Source: Ascaris suum
Taxonomy: Eukaryota > Nematoda > Chromadorea > Rhabditida > Ascarididae
Reading direction: 5' to 3'
Assembly (NCBI GenBank): GCA_013433145.1
Contig: JACCHR010000029.1
Location: 172,959 to 236,958 of the forward strand
Length of the DNA stretch: 64,000 bases
Positions 31,701-45,100 of the stretch are shown in pieces; within the stretch, counting starts at the first letter, position 1; every line of letters starts with the position of its first letter. A program made the position numbers and the translations under genes. Below the pieces are notes generated by a model. The model worked only from the letters and a program-made list of their open reading frames with translations, ran no database searches and was not told where the DNA came from.

Positions 31701-34700
31701 GCTTAGGCTTAGGCTTAGGCTTAGGCTTAGGCTTAGGCTTAGGCTTAGGCTTAGGCTTAGGCTTAGGCTTAGGCTTAGGCTTAGGCTTAGGCTTAGGCTT
31801 AGGCTTAGGCTTAGGCTTAGGCTTAGGCTTAGGCTTAGGCTTAGGCTTAGGCTTAGGCTTAGGCTTAGGCTTAGGCTTAGGCTTAGGCTTAGGCTTAGGC
31901 TTAGGCTTAGGCTTAGGCTTAGGCTTAGGCTTAGGCTTAGGCTTAGGCTTAGGCTTAGGCTTAGGCTTAGGCTTAGGCTTAGGCTTAGGCTTAGGCTTAG
32001 GCTTAGGCTTAGGCTTAGGCTTAGGCTTAGGCTTAGGCTTAGGCTTAGGCTTAGGCTTAGGCTTAGGCTTAGGCTTAGGCTTAGGCTTAGGCTTAGGCTT
32101 AGGCTTAGGCTTAGGCTTAGGCTTAGGCTTAGGCTTAGGCTTAGGCTTAGGCTTAGGCTTAGGCTTAGGCTTAGGCTTAGGCTTAGGCTTAGGCTTAGGC
32201 TTAGGCTTAGGCTTAGGCTTAGGCTTAGGCTTAGGCTTAGGCTTAGGCTTAGGCTTAGGCTTAGGCTTAGGCTTAGGCTTAGGCTTAGGCTTAGGCTTAG
32301 GCTTAGGCTTAGGCTTAGGCTTAGGCTTAGGCTTAGGCTTAGGCTTAGGCTTAGGCTTAGGCTTAGGCTTAGGCTTAGGCTTAGGCTTAGGCTTAGGCTT
32401 AGGCTTAGGCTTAGGCTTAGGCTTAGGCTTAGGCTTAGGCTTAGGCTTAGGCTTAGGCTTAGGCTTAGGCTTAGGCTTAGGCTTAGGCTTAGGCTTAGGC
32501 TTAGGCTTAGGCTTAGGCTTAGGCTTAGGCTTAGGCTTAGGCTTAGGCTTAGGCTTAGGCTTAGGCTTAGGCTTAGGCTTAGGCTTAGGCTTAGGCTTAG
32601 GCTTAGGCTTAGGCTTAGGCTTAGGCTTAGGCTTAGGCTTAGGCTTAGGCTTAGGCTTAGGCTTAGGCTTAGGCTTAGGCTTAGGCTTAGGCTTAGGCTT
32701 AGGCTTAGGCTTAGGCTTAGGCTTAGGCTTAGGCTTAGGCTTAGGCTTAGGCTTAGGCTTAGGCTTAGGCTTAGGCTTAGGCTTAGGCTTAGGCTTAGGC
32801 TTAGGCTTAGGCTTAGGCTTAGGCTTAGGCTTAGGCTTAGGCTTAGGCTTAGGCTTAGGCTTAGGCTTAGGCTTAGGCTTAGGCTTAGGCTTAGGCTTAG
32901 GCTTAGGCTTAGGCTTAGGCTTAGGCTTAGGCTTAGGCTTAGGCTTAGGCTTAGGCTTAGGCTTAGGCTTAGGCTTAGGCTTAGGCTTAGGCTTAGGCTT
33001 AGGCTTAGGCTTAGGCTTAGGCTTAGGCTTAGGCTTAGGCTTAGGCTTAGGCTTAGGCTTAGGCTTAGGCTTAGGCTTAGGCTTAGGCTTAGGCTTAGGC
33101 TTAGGCTTAGGCTTAGGCTTAGGCTTAGGCTTAGGCTTAGGCTTAGGCTTAGGCTTAGGCTTAGGCTTAGGCTTAGGCTTAGGCTTAGGCTTAGGCTTAG
33201 GCTTAGGCTTAGGCTTAGGCTTAGGCTTAGGCTTAGGCTTAGGCTTAGGCTTAGGCTTAGGCTTAGGCTTAGGCTTAGGCTTAGGCTTAGGCTTAGGCTT
33301 AGGCTTAGGCTTAGGCTTAGGCTTAGGCTTAGGCTTAGGCTTAGGCTTAGGCTTAGGCTTAGGCTTAGGCTTAGGCTTAGGCTTAGGCTTAGGCTTAGGC
33401 TTAGGCTTAGGCTTAGGCTTAGGCTTAGGCTTAGGCTTAGGCTTAGGCTTAGGCTTAGGCTTAGGCTTAGGCTTAGGCTTAGGCTTAGGCTTAGGCTTAG
33501 GCTTAGGCTTAGGCTTAGGCTTAGGCTTAGGCTTAGGCTTAGGCTTAGGCTTAGGCTTAGGCTTAGGCTTAGGCTTAGGCTTAGGCTTAGGCTTAGGCTT
33601 AGGCTTAGGCTTAGGCTTAGGCTTAGGCTTAGGCTTAGGCTTAGGCTTAGGCTTAGGCTTAGGCTTAGGCTTAGGCTTAGGCTTAGGCTTAGGCTTAGGC
33701 TTAGGCTTAGGCTTAGGCTTAGGCTTAGGCTTAGGCTTAGGCTTAGGCTTAGGCTTAGGCTTAGGCTTAGGCTTAGGCTTAGGCTTAGGCTTAGGCTTAG
33801 GCTTAGGCTTAGGCTTAGGCTTAGGCTTAGGCTTAGGCTTAGGCTTAGGCTTAGGCTTAGGCTTAGGCTTAGGCTTAGGCTTAGGCTTAGGCTTAGGCTT
33901 AGGCTTAGGCTTAGGCTTAGGCTTAGGCTTAGGCTTAGGCTTAGGCTTAGGCTTAGGCTTAGGCTTAGGCTTAGGCTTAGGCTTAGGCTTAGGCTTAGGC
34001 TTAGGCTTAGGCTTAGGCTTAGGCTTAGGCTTAGGCTTAGGCTTAGGCTTAGGCTTAGGCTTAGGCTTAGGCTTAGGCTTAGGCTTAGGCTTAGGCTTAG
34101 GCTTAGGCTTAGGCTTAGGCTTAGGCTTAGGCTTAGGCTTAGGCTTAGGCTTAGGCTTAGGCTTAGGCTTAGGCTTAGGCTTAGGCTTAGGCTTAGGCTT
34201 AGGCTTAGGCTTAGGCTTAGGCTTAGGCTTAGGCTTAGGCTTAGGCTTAGGCTTAGGCTTAGGCTTAGGCTTAGGCTTAGGCTTAGGCTTAGGCTTAGGC
34301 TTAGGCTTAGGCTTAGGCTTAGGCTTAGGCTTAGGCTTAGGCTTAGGCTTAGGCTTAGGCTTAGGCTTAGGCTTAGGCTTAGGCTTAGGCTTAGGCTTAG
34401 GCTTAGGCTTAGGCTTAGGCTTAGGCTTAGGCTTAGGCTTAGGCTTAGGCTTAGGCTTAGGCTTAGGCTTAGGCTTAGGCTTAGGCTTAGGCTTAGGCTT
34501 AGGCTTAGGCTTAGGCTTAGGCTTAGGCTTAGGCTTAGGCTTAGGCTTAGGCTTAGGCTTAGGCTTAGGCTTAGGCTTAGGCTTAGGCTTAGGCTTAGGC
34601 TTAGGCTTAGGCTTAGGCTTAGGCTTAGGCTTAGGCTTAGGCTTAGGCTTAGGCTTAGGCTTAGGCTTAGGCTTAGGCTTAGGCTTAGGCTTAGGCTTAG

Positions 34701-36106
34701 GCTTAGGCTTAGGCTTAGGCTTAGGCTTAGGCTTAGGCTTAGGCTTAGGCTTAGGCTTAGGCTTAGGCTTAGGCTTAGGCTTAGGCTTAGGCTTAGGCTT
34801 AGGCTTAGGCTTAGGCTTAGGCTTAGGCTTAGGCTTAGGCTTAGGCTTAGGCTTAGGCTTAGGCTTAGGCTTAGGCTTAGGCTTAGGCTTAGGCTTAGGC
34901 TTAGGCTTAGGCTTAGGCTTAGGCTTAGGCTTAGGCTTAGGCTTAGGCTTAGGCTTAGGCTTAGGCTTAGGCTTAGGCTTAGGCTTAGGCTTAGGCTTAG
35001 GCTTAGGCTTAGGCTTAGGCTTAGGCTTAGGCTTAGGCTTAGGCTTAGGCTTAGGCTTAGGCTTAGGCTTAGGCTTAGGCTTAGGCTTAGGCTTAGGCTT
35101 AGGCTTAGGCTTAGGCTTAGGCTTAGGCTTAGGCTTAGGCTTAGGCTTAGGCTTAGGCTTAGGCTTAGGCTTAGGCTTAGGCTTAGGCTTAGGCTTAGGC
35201 TTAGGCTTAGGCTTAGGCTTAGGCTTAGGCTTAGGCTTAGGCTTAGGCTTAGGCTTAGGCTTAGGCTTAGGCTTAGGCTTAGGCTTAGGCTTAGGCTTAG
35301 GCTTAGGCTTAGGCTTAGGCTTAGGCTTAGGCTTAGGCTTAGGCTTAGGCTTAGGCTTAGGCTTAGGCTTAGGCTTAGGCTTAGGCTTAGGCTTAGGCTT
35401 AGGCTTAGGCTTAGGCTTAGGCTTAGGCTTAGGCTTAGGCTTAGGCTTAGGCTTAGGCTTAGGCTTAGGCTTAGGCTTAGGCTTAGGCTTAGGCTTAGGC
35501 TTAGGCTTAGGCTTAGGCTTAGGCTTAGGCTTAGGCTTAGGCTTAGGCTTAGGCTTAGGCTTAGGCTTAGGCTTAGGCTTAGGCTTAGGCTTAGGCTTAG
35601 GCTTAGGCTTAGGCTTAGGCTTAGGCTTAGGCTTAGGCTTAGGCTTAGGCTTAGGCTTAGGCTTAGGCTTAGGCTTAGGCTTAGGCTTAGGCTTAGGCTT
35701 AGGCTTAGGCTTAGGCTTAGGCTTAGGCTTAGGCTTAGGCTTAGGCTTAGGCTTAGGCTTAGGCTTAGGCTTAGGCTTAGGCTTAGGCTTAGGCTTAGGC
35801 TTAGGCTTAGGCTTAGGCTTAGGCTTAGGCTTAGGCTTAGGCTTAGGCTTAGGCTTAGGCTTAGGCTTAGGCTTAGGCTTAGGCTTAGGCTTAGGCTTAG
35901 GCTTAGGCTTAGGCTTAGGCTTAGGCTTAGGCTTAGGCTTAGGCTTAGGCTTAGGCTTAGGCTTAGGCTTAGGCTTAGGCTTAGGCTTAGGCTTAGGCTT
36001 AGGCTTAGGCTTAGGCTTAGGCTTAGGCTTAGGCTTAGGCTTAGGCTTAGGCTTAGGCTTAGGCTTAGGCTTAGGCTTAGGCTTAGGCTTAGGCTTAGGC
36101 TTAGGC
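22727..36106 (+). repeat. Perfect proximal telomere block, 2,230 units
   Basis: From the first unit to 36106 there is no interruption: 13,380 bases, exactly 2,230 hexamers. The first deviation is a five-base unit TTAGC at 36107-36111. Confidence 0.95.
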
Positions 36107-39100
36107 TTAGCTTAGGCTTAGGCTTAGGCTTAGGCTTAGGCTTAGGCTTAGGCTTAGGCTTAGGCTTAGGCTTAGGCTTAGGCTTAGGCTTAGGCTTAGG
36201 CTTAGGCTTAGGCTTAGGCTTAGGCTTAGGCTTAGGCTTAGGCTTAGGCTTAGGCTTAGGCTTAGGCTTAGGCTTAGGCTTAGGCTTAGGCTTAGGCTTA
36301 GGCTTAGGCTTAGGCTTAGGCTTAGGCTTAGGCTTAGGCTTAGGCTTAGGCTTAGGCTTAGGCTTAGGCTTAGGCTTAGGCTTAGGCTTAGGCTTAGGCT
36401 TAGGCTTAGGCTTAGGCTTAGGCTTAGGCTTAGGCTTAGGCTTAGGCTTAGGCTTAGGCTTAGGCTTAGGCTTAGGCTTAGGCTTAGGCTTAGGCTTAGG
36501 CTTAGGCTTAGGCTTAGGCTTAGGCTTAGGCTTAGGCTTAGGCTTAGGCTTAGGCTTAGGCTTAGGCTTAGGCTTAGGCTTAGGCTTAGGCTTAGGCTTA
36601 GGCTTAGGCTTAGGCTTAGGCTTAGGCTTAGGCTTAGGCTTAGGCTTAGGCTTAGGCTTAGGCTTAGGCTTAGGCTTAGGCTTAGGCTTAGGCTTAGGCT
36701 TAGGCTTAGGCTTAGGCTTAGGCTTAGGCTTAGGCTTAGGCTTAGGCTTAGGCTTAGGCTTAGGCTTAGGCTTAGGCTTAGGCTTAGGCTTAGGCTTAGG
36801 CTTAGGCTTAGGCTTAGGCTTAGGCTTAGGCTTAGGCTTAGGCTTAGGCTTAGGCTTAGGCTTAGGCTTAGGCTTAGGCTTAGGCTTAGGCTTAGGCTTA
36901 GGCTTAGGCTTAGGCTTAGGCTTAGGCTTAGGCTTAGGCTTAGGCTTAGGCTTAGGCTTAGGCTTAGGCTTAGGCTTAGGCTTAGGCTTAGGCTTAGGCT
37001 TAGGCTTAGGCTTAGGCTTAGGCTTAGGCTTAGGCTTAGGCTTAGGCTTAGGCTTAGGCTTAGGCTTAGGCTTAGGCTTAGGCTTAGGCTTAGGCTTAGG
37101 CTTAGGCTTAGGCTTAGGCTTAGGCTTAGGCTTAGGCTTAGGCTTAGGCTTAGGCTTAGGCTTAGGCTTAGGCTTAGGCTTAGGCTTAGGCTTAGGCTTA
37201 GGCTTAGGCTTAGGCTTAGGCTTAGGCTTAGGCTTAGGCTTAGGCTTAGGCTTAGGCTTAGGCTTAGGCTTAGGCTTAGGCTTAGGCTTAGGCTTAGGCT
37301 TAGGCTTAGGCTTAGGCTTAGGCTTAGGCTTAGGCTTAGGCTTAGGCTTAGGCTTAGGCTTAGGCTTAGGCTTAGGCTTAGGCTTAGGCTTAGGCTTAGG
37401 CTTAGGCTTAGGCTTAGGCTTAGGCTTAGGCTTAGGCTTAGGCTTAGGCTTAGGCTTAGGCTTAGGCTTAGGCTTAGGCTTAGGCTTAGGCTTAGGCTTA
37501 GGCTTAGGCTTAGGCTTAGGCTTAGGCTTAGGCTTAGGCTTAGGCTTAGGCTTAGGCTTAGGCTTAGGCTTAGGCTTAGGCTTAGGCTTAGGCTTAGGCT
37601 TAGGCTTAGGCTTAGGCTTAGGCTTAGGCTTAGGCTTAGGCTTAGGCTTAGGCTTAGGCTTAGGCTTAGGCTTAGGCTTAGGCTTAGGCTTAGGCTTAGG
37701 CTTAGGCTTAGGCTTAGGCTTAGGCTTAGGCTTAGGCTTAGGCTTAGGCTTAGGCTTAGGCTTAGGCTTAGGCTTAGGCTTAGGCTTAGGCTTAGGCTTA
37801 GGCTTAGGCTTAGGCTTAGGCTTAGGCTTAGGCTTAGGCTTAGGCTTAGGCTTAGGCTTAGGCTTAGGCTTAGGCTTAGGCTTAGGCTTAGGCTTAGGCT
37901 TAGGCTTAGGCTTAGGCTTAGGCTTAGGCTTAGGCTTAGGCTTAGGCTTAGGCTTAGGCTTAGGCTTAGGCTTAGGCTTAGGCTTAGGCTTAGGCTTAGG
38001 CTTAGGCTTAGGCTTAGGCTTAGGCTTAGGCTTAGGCTTAGGCTTAGGCTTAGGCTTAGGCTTAGGCTTAGGCTTAGGCTTAGGCTTAGGCTTAGGCTTA
38101 GGCTTAGGCTTAGGCTTAGGCTTAGGCTTAGGCTTAGGCTTAGGCTTAGGCTTAGGCTTAGGCTTAGGCTTAGGCTTAGGCTTAGGCTTAGGCTTAGGCT
38201 TAGGCTTAGGCTTAGGCTTAGGCTTAGGCTTAGGCTTAGGCTTAGGCTTAGGCTTAGGCTTAGGCTTAGGCTTAGGCTTAGGCTTAGGCTTAGGCTTAGG
38301 CTTAGGCTTAGGCTTAGGCTTAGGCTTAGGCTTAGGCTTAGGCTTAGGCTTAGGCTTAGGCTTAGGCTTAGGCTTAGGCTTAGGCTTAGGCTTAGGCTTA
38401 GGCTTAGGCTTAGGCTTAGGCTTAGGCTTAGGCTTAGGCTTAGGCTTAGGCTTAGGCTTAGGCTTAGGCTTAGGCTTAGGCTTAGGCTTAGGCTTAGGCT
38501 TAGGCTTAGGCTTAGGCTTAGGCTTAGGCTTAGGCTTAGGCTTAGGCTTAGGCTTAGGCTTAGGCTTAGGCTTAGGCTTAGGCTTAGGCTTAGGCTTAGG
38601 CTTAGGCTTAGGCTTAGGCTTAGGCTTAGGCTTAGGCTTAGGCTTAGGCTTAGGCTTAGGCTTAGGCTTAGGCTTAGGCTTAGGCTTAGGCTTAGGCTTA
38701 GGCTTAGGCTTAGGCTTAGGCTTAGGCTTAGGCTTAGGCTTAGGCTTAGGCTTAGGCTTAGGCTTAGGCTTAGGCTTAGGCTTAGGCTTAGGCTTAGGCT
38801 TAGGCTTAGGCTTAGGCTTAGGCTTAGGCTTAGGCTTAGGCTTAGGCTTAGGCTTAGGCTTAGGCTTAGGCTTAGGCTTAGGCTTAGGCTTAGGCTTAGG
38901 CTTAGGCTTAGGCTTAGGCTTAGGCTTAGGCTTAGGCTTAGGCTTAGGCTTAGGCTTAGGCTTAGGCTTAGGCTTAGGCTTAGGCTTAGGCTTAGGCTTA
39001 GGCTTAGGCTTAGGCTTAGGCTTAGGCTTAGGCTTAGGCTTAGGCTTAGGCTTAGGCTTAGGCTTAGGCTTAGGCTTAGGCTTAGGCTTAGGCTTAGGCT

Positions 39101-42100
39101 TAGGCTTAGGCTTAGGCTTAGGCTTAGGCTTAGGCTTAGGCTTAGGCTTAGGCTTAGGCTTAGGCTTAGGCTTAGGCTTAGGCTTAGGCTTAGGCTTAGG
39201 CTTAGGCTTAGGCTTAGGCTTAGGCTTAGGCTTAGGCTTAGGCTTAGGCTTAGGCTTAGGCTTAGGCTTAGGCTTAGGCTTAGGCTTAGGCTTAGGCTTA
39301 GGCTTAGGCTTAGGCTTAGGCTTAGGCTTAGGCTTAGGCTTAGGCTTAGGCTTAGGCTTAGGCTTAGGCTTAGGCTTAGGCTTAGGCTTAGGCTTAGGCT
39401 TAGGCTTAGGCTTAGGCTTAGGCTTAGGCTTAGGCTTAGGCTTAGGCTTAGGCTTAGGCTTAGGCTTAGGCTTAGGCTTAGGCTTAGGCTTAGGCTTAGG
39501 CTTAGGCTTAGGCTTAGGCTTAGGCTTAGGCTTAGGCTTAGGCTTAGGCTTAGGCTTAGGCTTAGGCTTAGGCTTAGGCTTAGGCTTAGGCTTAGGCTTA
39601 GGCTTAGGCTTAGGCTTAGGCTTAGGCTTAGGCTTAGGCTTAGGCTTAGGCTTAGGCTTAGGCTTAGGCTTAGGCTTAGGCTTAGGCTTAGGCTTAGGCT
39701 TAGGCTTAGGCTTAGGCTTAGGCTTAGGCTTAGGCTTAGGCTTAGGCTTAGGCTTAGGCTTAGGCTTAGGCTTAGGCTTAGGCTTAGGCTTAGGCTTAGG
39801 CTTAGGCTTAGGCTTAGGCTTAGGCTTAGGCTTAGGCTTAGGCTTAGGCTTAGGCTTAGGCTTAGGCTTAGGCTTAGGCTTAGGCTTAGGCTTAGGCTTA
39901 GGCTTAGGCTTAGGCTTAGGCTTAGGCTTAGGCTTAGGCTTAGGCTTAGGCTTAGGCTTAGGCTTAGGCTTAGGCTTAGGCTTAGGCTTAGGCTTAGGCT
40001 TAGGCTTAGGCTTAGGCTTAGGCTTAGGCTTAGGCTTAGGCTTAGGCTTAGGCTTAGGCTTAGGCTTAGGCTTAGGCTTAGGCTTAGGCTTAGGCTTAGG
40101 CTTAGGCTTAGGCTTAGGCTTAGGCTTAGGCTTAGGCTTAGGCTTAGGCTTAGGCTTAGGCTTAGGCTTAGGCTTAGGCTTAGGCTTAGGCTTAGGCTTA
40201 GGCTTAGGCTTAGGCTTAGGCTTAGGCTTAGGCTTAGGCTTAGGCTTAGGCTTAGGCTTAGGCTTAGGCTTATTAGGCTTAGGCTTAGGCTTAGGCTTAG
40301 GCTTAGGCTTAGGCTTAGGCTTAGGCTTAGGCTTAGGCTTAGGCTTAGGCTTAGGCTTAGGCTTAGGCTTAGGCTTAGGCTTAGGCTTAGGCTTAGGCTT
40401 AGGCTTAGGCTTAGGCTTAGGCTTAGGCTTAGGCTTAGGCTTAGGCTTAGGCTTAGGCTTAGGCTTAGGCTTAGGCTTAGGCTTAGGCTTAGGCTTAGGC
40501 TTAGGCTTAGGCTTAGGCTTAGGCTTAGGCTTAGGCTTAGGCTTAGGCTTAGGCTTAGGCTTAGGCTTAGGCTTAGGCTTAGGCTTAGGCTTAGGCTTAG
40601 GCTTAGGCTTAGGCTTAGGCTTAGGCTTAGGCTTAGGCTTAGGCTTAGGCTTAGGCTTAGGCTTAGGCTTAGGCTTAGGCTTAGGCTTAGGCTTAGGCTT
40701 AGGCTTAGGCTTAGGCTTAGGCTTAGGCTTAGGCTTAGGCTTAGGCTTAGGCTTAGGCTTAGGCTTAGGCTTAGGCTTAGGCTTAGGCTTAGGCTTAGGC
40801 TTAGGCTTAGGCTTAGGCTTAGGCTTAGGCTTAGGCTTAGGCTTAGGCTTAGGCTTAGGCTTAGGCTTAGGCTTAGGCTTAGGCTTAGGCTTAGGCTTAG
40901 GCTTAGGCTTAGGCTTAGGCTTAGGCTTAGGCTTAGGCTTAGGCTTAGGCTTAGGCTTAGGCTTAGGCTTAGGCTTAGGCTTAGGCTTAGGCTTAGGCTT
41001 AGGCTTAGGCTTAGGCTTAGGCTTAGGCTTAGGCTTAGGCTTAGGCTTAGGGCTTAGGCTTAGGCTTAGGCTTAGGCTTAGGCTTAGGCTTAGGCTTAGG
41101 CTTAGGCTTAGGCTTAGGCTTAGGCTTAGGCTTAGGCTTAGGCTTAGGCTTAGGCTTAGGCTTAGGCTTAGGCTTAGGCTTAGGCTTAGGCTTAGGCTTA
41201 GGCTTAGGCTTAGGCTTAGGCTTAGGCTTAGGCTTAGGCTTAGGCTTAGGCTTAGGCTTAGGCTTAGGCTTAGGCTTAGGCTTAGGCTTAGGCTTAGGCT
41301 TAGGCTTAGGCTTAGGCTTAGGCTTAGGCTTAGGCTTAGGCTTAGGCTTAGGCTTAGGCTTAGGCTTAGGCTTAGGCTTAGGCTTAGGCTTAGGCTTAGG
41401 CTTAGGCTTAGGCTTAGGCTTAGGCTTAGGCTTAGGCTTAGGCTTAGGCTTAGGCTTAGGCTTAGGCTTAGGCTTAGGCTTAGGCTTAGGCTTAGGCTTA
41501 GGCTTAGGCTTAGGCTTAGGCTTAGGCTTAGGCTTAGGCTTAGGCTTAGGCTTAGGCTTAGGCTTAGGCTTAGGCTTAGGCTTAGGCTTAGGCTTAGGCT
41601 TAGGCTTAGGCTTAGGCTTAGGCTTAGGCTTAGGCTTAGGCTTAGGCTTAGGCTTAGGCTTAGGCTTAGGCTTAGGCTTAGGCTTAGGCTTAGGCTTAGG
41701 CTTAGGCTTAGGCTTAGGCTTAGGCTTAGGCTTAGGCTTAGGCTTAGGCTTAGGCTTAGGCTTAGGCTTAGGCTTAGGCTTAGGCTTAGGCTTAGGCTTA
41801 GGCTTAGGCTTAGGCTTAGGCTTAGGCTTAGGCTTAGGCTTAGGCTTAGGCTTAGGCTTAGGCTTAGGCTTAGGCTTAGGCTTAGGCTTAGGCTTAGGCT
41901 TAGGCTTAGGCTTAGGCTTAGGCTTAGGCTTAGGCTTAGGCTTAGGCTTAGGCTTAGGCTTAGGCTTAGGCTTAGGCTTAGGCTTAGGCTTAGGCTTAGG
42001 CTTAGGCTTAGGCTTAGGCTTAGGCTTAGGCTTAGGCTTAGGCTTAGGCTTAGGCTTAGGCTTAGGCTTAGGCTTAGGCTTAGGCTTAGGCTTAGGCTTA

Positions 42101-45100
42101 GGCTTAGGCTTAGGCTTAGGCTTAGGCTTAGGCTTAGGCTTAGGCTTAGGCTTAGGCTTAGGCTTAGGCTTAGGCTTAGGCTTAGGCTTAGGCTTAGGCT
42201 TAGGCTTAGGCTTAGGCTTAGGCTTAGGCTTAGGCTTAGGCTTAGGCTTAGGCTTAGGCTTAGGCTTAGGCTTAGGCTTAGGCTTAGGCTTAGGCTTAGG
42301 CTTAGGCTTAGGCTTAGGCTTAGGGCTTAGGCTTAGGCTTAGGCTTAGGCTTAGGCTTAGGCTTAGGCTTAGGCTTAGGCTTAGGCTTAGGCTTAGGCTT
42401 AGGCTTAGGCTTAGGCTTAGGCTTAGGCTTAGGCTTAGGCTTAGGCTTAGGCTTAGGCTTAGGCTTAGGCTTAGGCTTAGGCTTAGGCTTAGGCTTAGGC
42501 TTAGGCTTAGGCTTAGGCTTAGGCTTAGGCTTAGGCTTAGGCTTAGGCTTAGGCTTAGGCTTAGGCTTAGGCTTAGGCTTAGGCTTAGGCTTAGGCTTAG
42601 GCTTAGGCTTAGGCTTAGGCTTAGGCTTAGGCTTAGGCTTAGGCTTAGGCTTAGGCTTAGGCTTAGGCTTAGGCTTAGGCTTAGGCTTAGGCTTAGGCTT
42701 AGGCTTAGGCTTAGGCTTAGGCTTAGGCTTAGGCTTAGGCTTAGGCTTAGGCTTAGGCTTAGGCTTAGGCTTAGGCTTAGGCTTAGGCTTAGGCTTAGGC
42801 TTAGGCTTAGGCTTAGGCTTAGGCTTAGGCTTAGGCTTAGGCTTAGGCTTAGGCTTAGGCTTAGGCTTAGGCTTAGGCTTAGGCTTAGGCTTAGGCTTAG
42901 GCTTAGGCTTAGGCTTAGGCTTAGGCTTAGGCTTAGGCTTAGGCTTAGGCTTAGGCTTAGGCTTAGGCTTAGGCTTAGGCTTAGGCTTAGGCTTAGGCTT
43001 AGGCTTAGGCTTAGGCTTAGGCTTAGGCTTAGGCTTAGGCTTAGGCTTAGGCTTAGGCTTAGGCTTAGGCTTAGGCTTAGGCTTAGGCTTAGGCTTAGGC
43101 TTAGGCTTAGGCTTAGGCTTAGGCTTAGGCTTAGGCTTAGGCTTAGGCTTAGGCTTAGGCTTAGGCTTAGGCTTAGGCTTAGGCTTAGGCTTAGGCTTAG
43201 GCTTAGGCTTAGGCTTAGGCTTAGGCTTAGGCTTAGGCTTAGGCTTAGGCTTAGGCTTAGGCTTAGGCTTAGGCTTAGGCTTAGGCTTAGGCTTAGGCTT
43301 AGGCTTAGGCTTAGGCTTAGGCTTAGGCTTAGGCTTAGGCTTAGGCTTAGGCTTAGGCTTAGGCTTAGGCTTAGGCTTAGGCTTAGGCTTAGGCTTAGGC
43401 TTAGGCTTAGGCTTAGGCTTAGGCTTAGGCTTAGGCTTAGGCTTAGGCTTAGGCTTAGGCTTAGGCTTAGGCTTAGGCTTAGGCTTAGGCTTAGGCTTAG
43501 GCTTAGGCTTAGGCTTAGGCTTAGGCTTAGGCTTAGGCTTAGGCTTAGGCTTAGGCTTAGGCTTAGGCTTAGGCTTAGGCTTAGGCTTAGGCTTAGGCTT
43601 AGGCTTAGGCTTAGGCTTAGGCTTAGGCTTAGGCTTAGGCTTAGGCTTAGGCTTAGGCTTAGGCTTAGGCTTAGGCTTAGGCTTAGGCTTAGGCTTAGGC
43701 TTAGGCTTAGGCTTAGGCTTAGGCTTAGGCTTAGGCTTAGGCTTAGGCTTAGGCTTAGGCTTAGGCTTAGGCTTAGGCTTAGGCTTAGGCTTAGGCTTAG
43801 GCTTAGGCTTAGGCTTAGGCTTAGGCTTAGGCTTAGGCTTAGGCTTAGGCTTAGGCTTAGGCTTAGGCTTAGGCTTAGGCTTAGGCTTAGGCTTAGGCTT
43901 AGGCTTAGGCTTAGGCTTAGGCTTAGGCTTAGGCTTAGGCTTAGGCTTAGGCTTAGGCTTAGGCTTAGGCTTAGGCTTAGGCTTAGGCTTAGGCTTAGGC
44001 TTAGGCTTAGGCTTAGGCTTAGGCTTAGGCTTAGGCTTAGGCTTAGGCTTAGGCTTAGGCTTAGGCTTAGGCTTAGGCTTAGGCTTAGGCTTAGGCTTAG
44101 GCTTAGGCTTAGGCTTAGGCTTAGGCTTAGGCTTAGGCTTAGGCTTAGGCTTAGGCTTAGGCTTAGGCTTAGGCTTAGGCTTAGGCTTAGGCTTAGGCTT
44201 AGGCTTAGGCTTAGGCTTAGGCTTAGGCTTAGGCTTAGGCTTAGGCTTAGGCTTAGGCTTAGGCTTAGGCTTAGGCTTAGGCTTAGGCTTAGGCTTAGGC
44301 TTAGGCTTAGGCTTAGGCTTAGGCTTAGGCTTAGGCTTAGGCTTAGGCTTAGGCTTAGGCTTAGGCTTAGGCTTAGGCTTAGGCTTAGGCTTAGGCTTAG
44401 GCTTAGGCTTAGGCTTAGGCTTAGGCTTAGGCTTAGGCTTAGGCTTAGGCTTAGGCTTAGGCTTAGGCTTAGGCTTAGGCTTAGGCTTAGGCTTAGGCTT
44501 AGGCTTAGGCTTAGGCTTAGGCTTAGGCTTAGGCTTAGGCTTAGGCTTAGGCTTAGGCTTAGGCTTAGGCTTAGGCTTAGGCTTAGGCTTAGGCTTAGGC
44601 TTAGGCTTAGGCTTAGGCTTAGGCTTAGGCTTAGGCTTAGGCTTAGGCTTAGGCTTAGGCTTAGGCTTAGGCTTAGGCTTAGGCTTAGGCTTAGGCTTAG
44701 GCTTAGGCTTAGGCTTAGGCTTAGGCTTAGGCTTAGGCTTAGGCTTAGGCTTAGGCTTAGGCTTAGGCTTAGGCTTAGGCTTAGGCTTAGGCTTAGGCTT
44801 AGGCTTAGGCTTAGGCTTAGGCTTAGGCTTAGGCTTAGGCTTAGGCTTAGGCTTAGGCTTAGGCTTAGGCTTAGGCTTAGGCTTAGGCTTAGGCTTAGGC
44901 TTAGGCTTAGGCTTAGGCTTAGGCTTAGGCTTAGGCTTAGGCTTAGGCTTAGGCTTAGGCTTAGGCTTAGGCTTAGGCTTAGGCTTAGGCTTAGGCTTAG
45001 GCTTAGGCTTAGGCTTAGGCTTAGGCTTAGGCTTAGGCTTAGGCTTAGGCTTAGGCTTAGGCTTAGGCTTAGGCTTAGGCTTAGGCTTAGGCTTAGGCTT

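Noticed and set aside
22721..36115. Open frame of about 4,460 codons of Gly-Leu repeats
   Set aside because: The same telomere array in another frame; it ends exactly where the first indel shifts it onto TAG.
22711..42330. Open frame of about 6,500 codons reading Leu-Arg then Leu-Gly repeats
   Set aside because: It is the telomere hexamer translated. Two of three frames have no stop, and the frame switches only where a unit is interrupted (36107, 41047).
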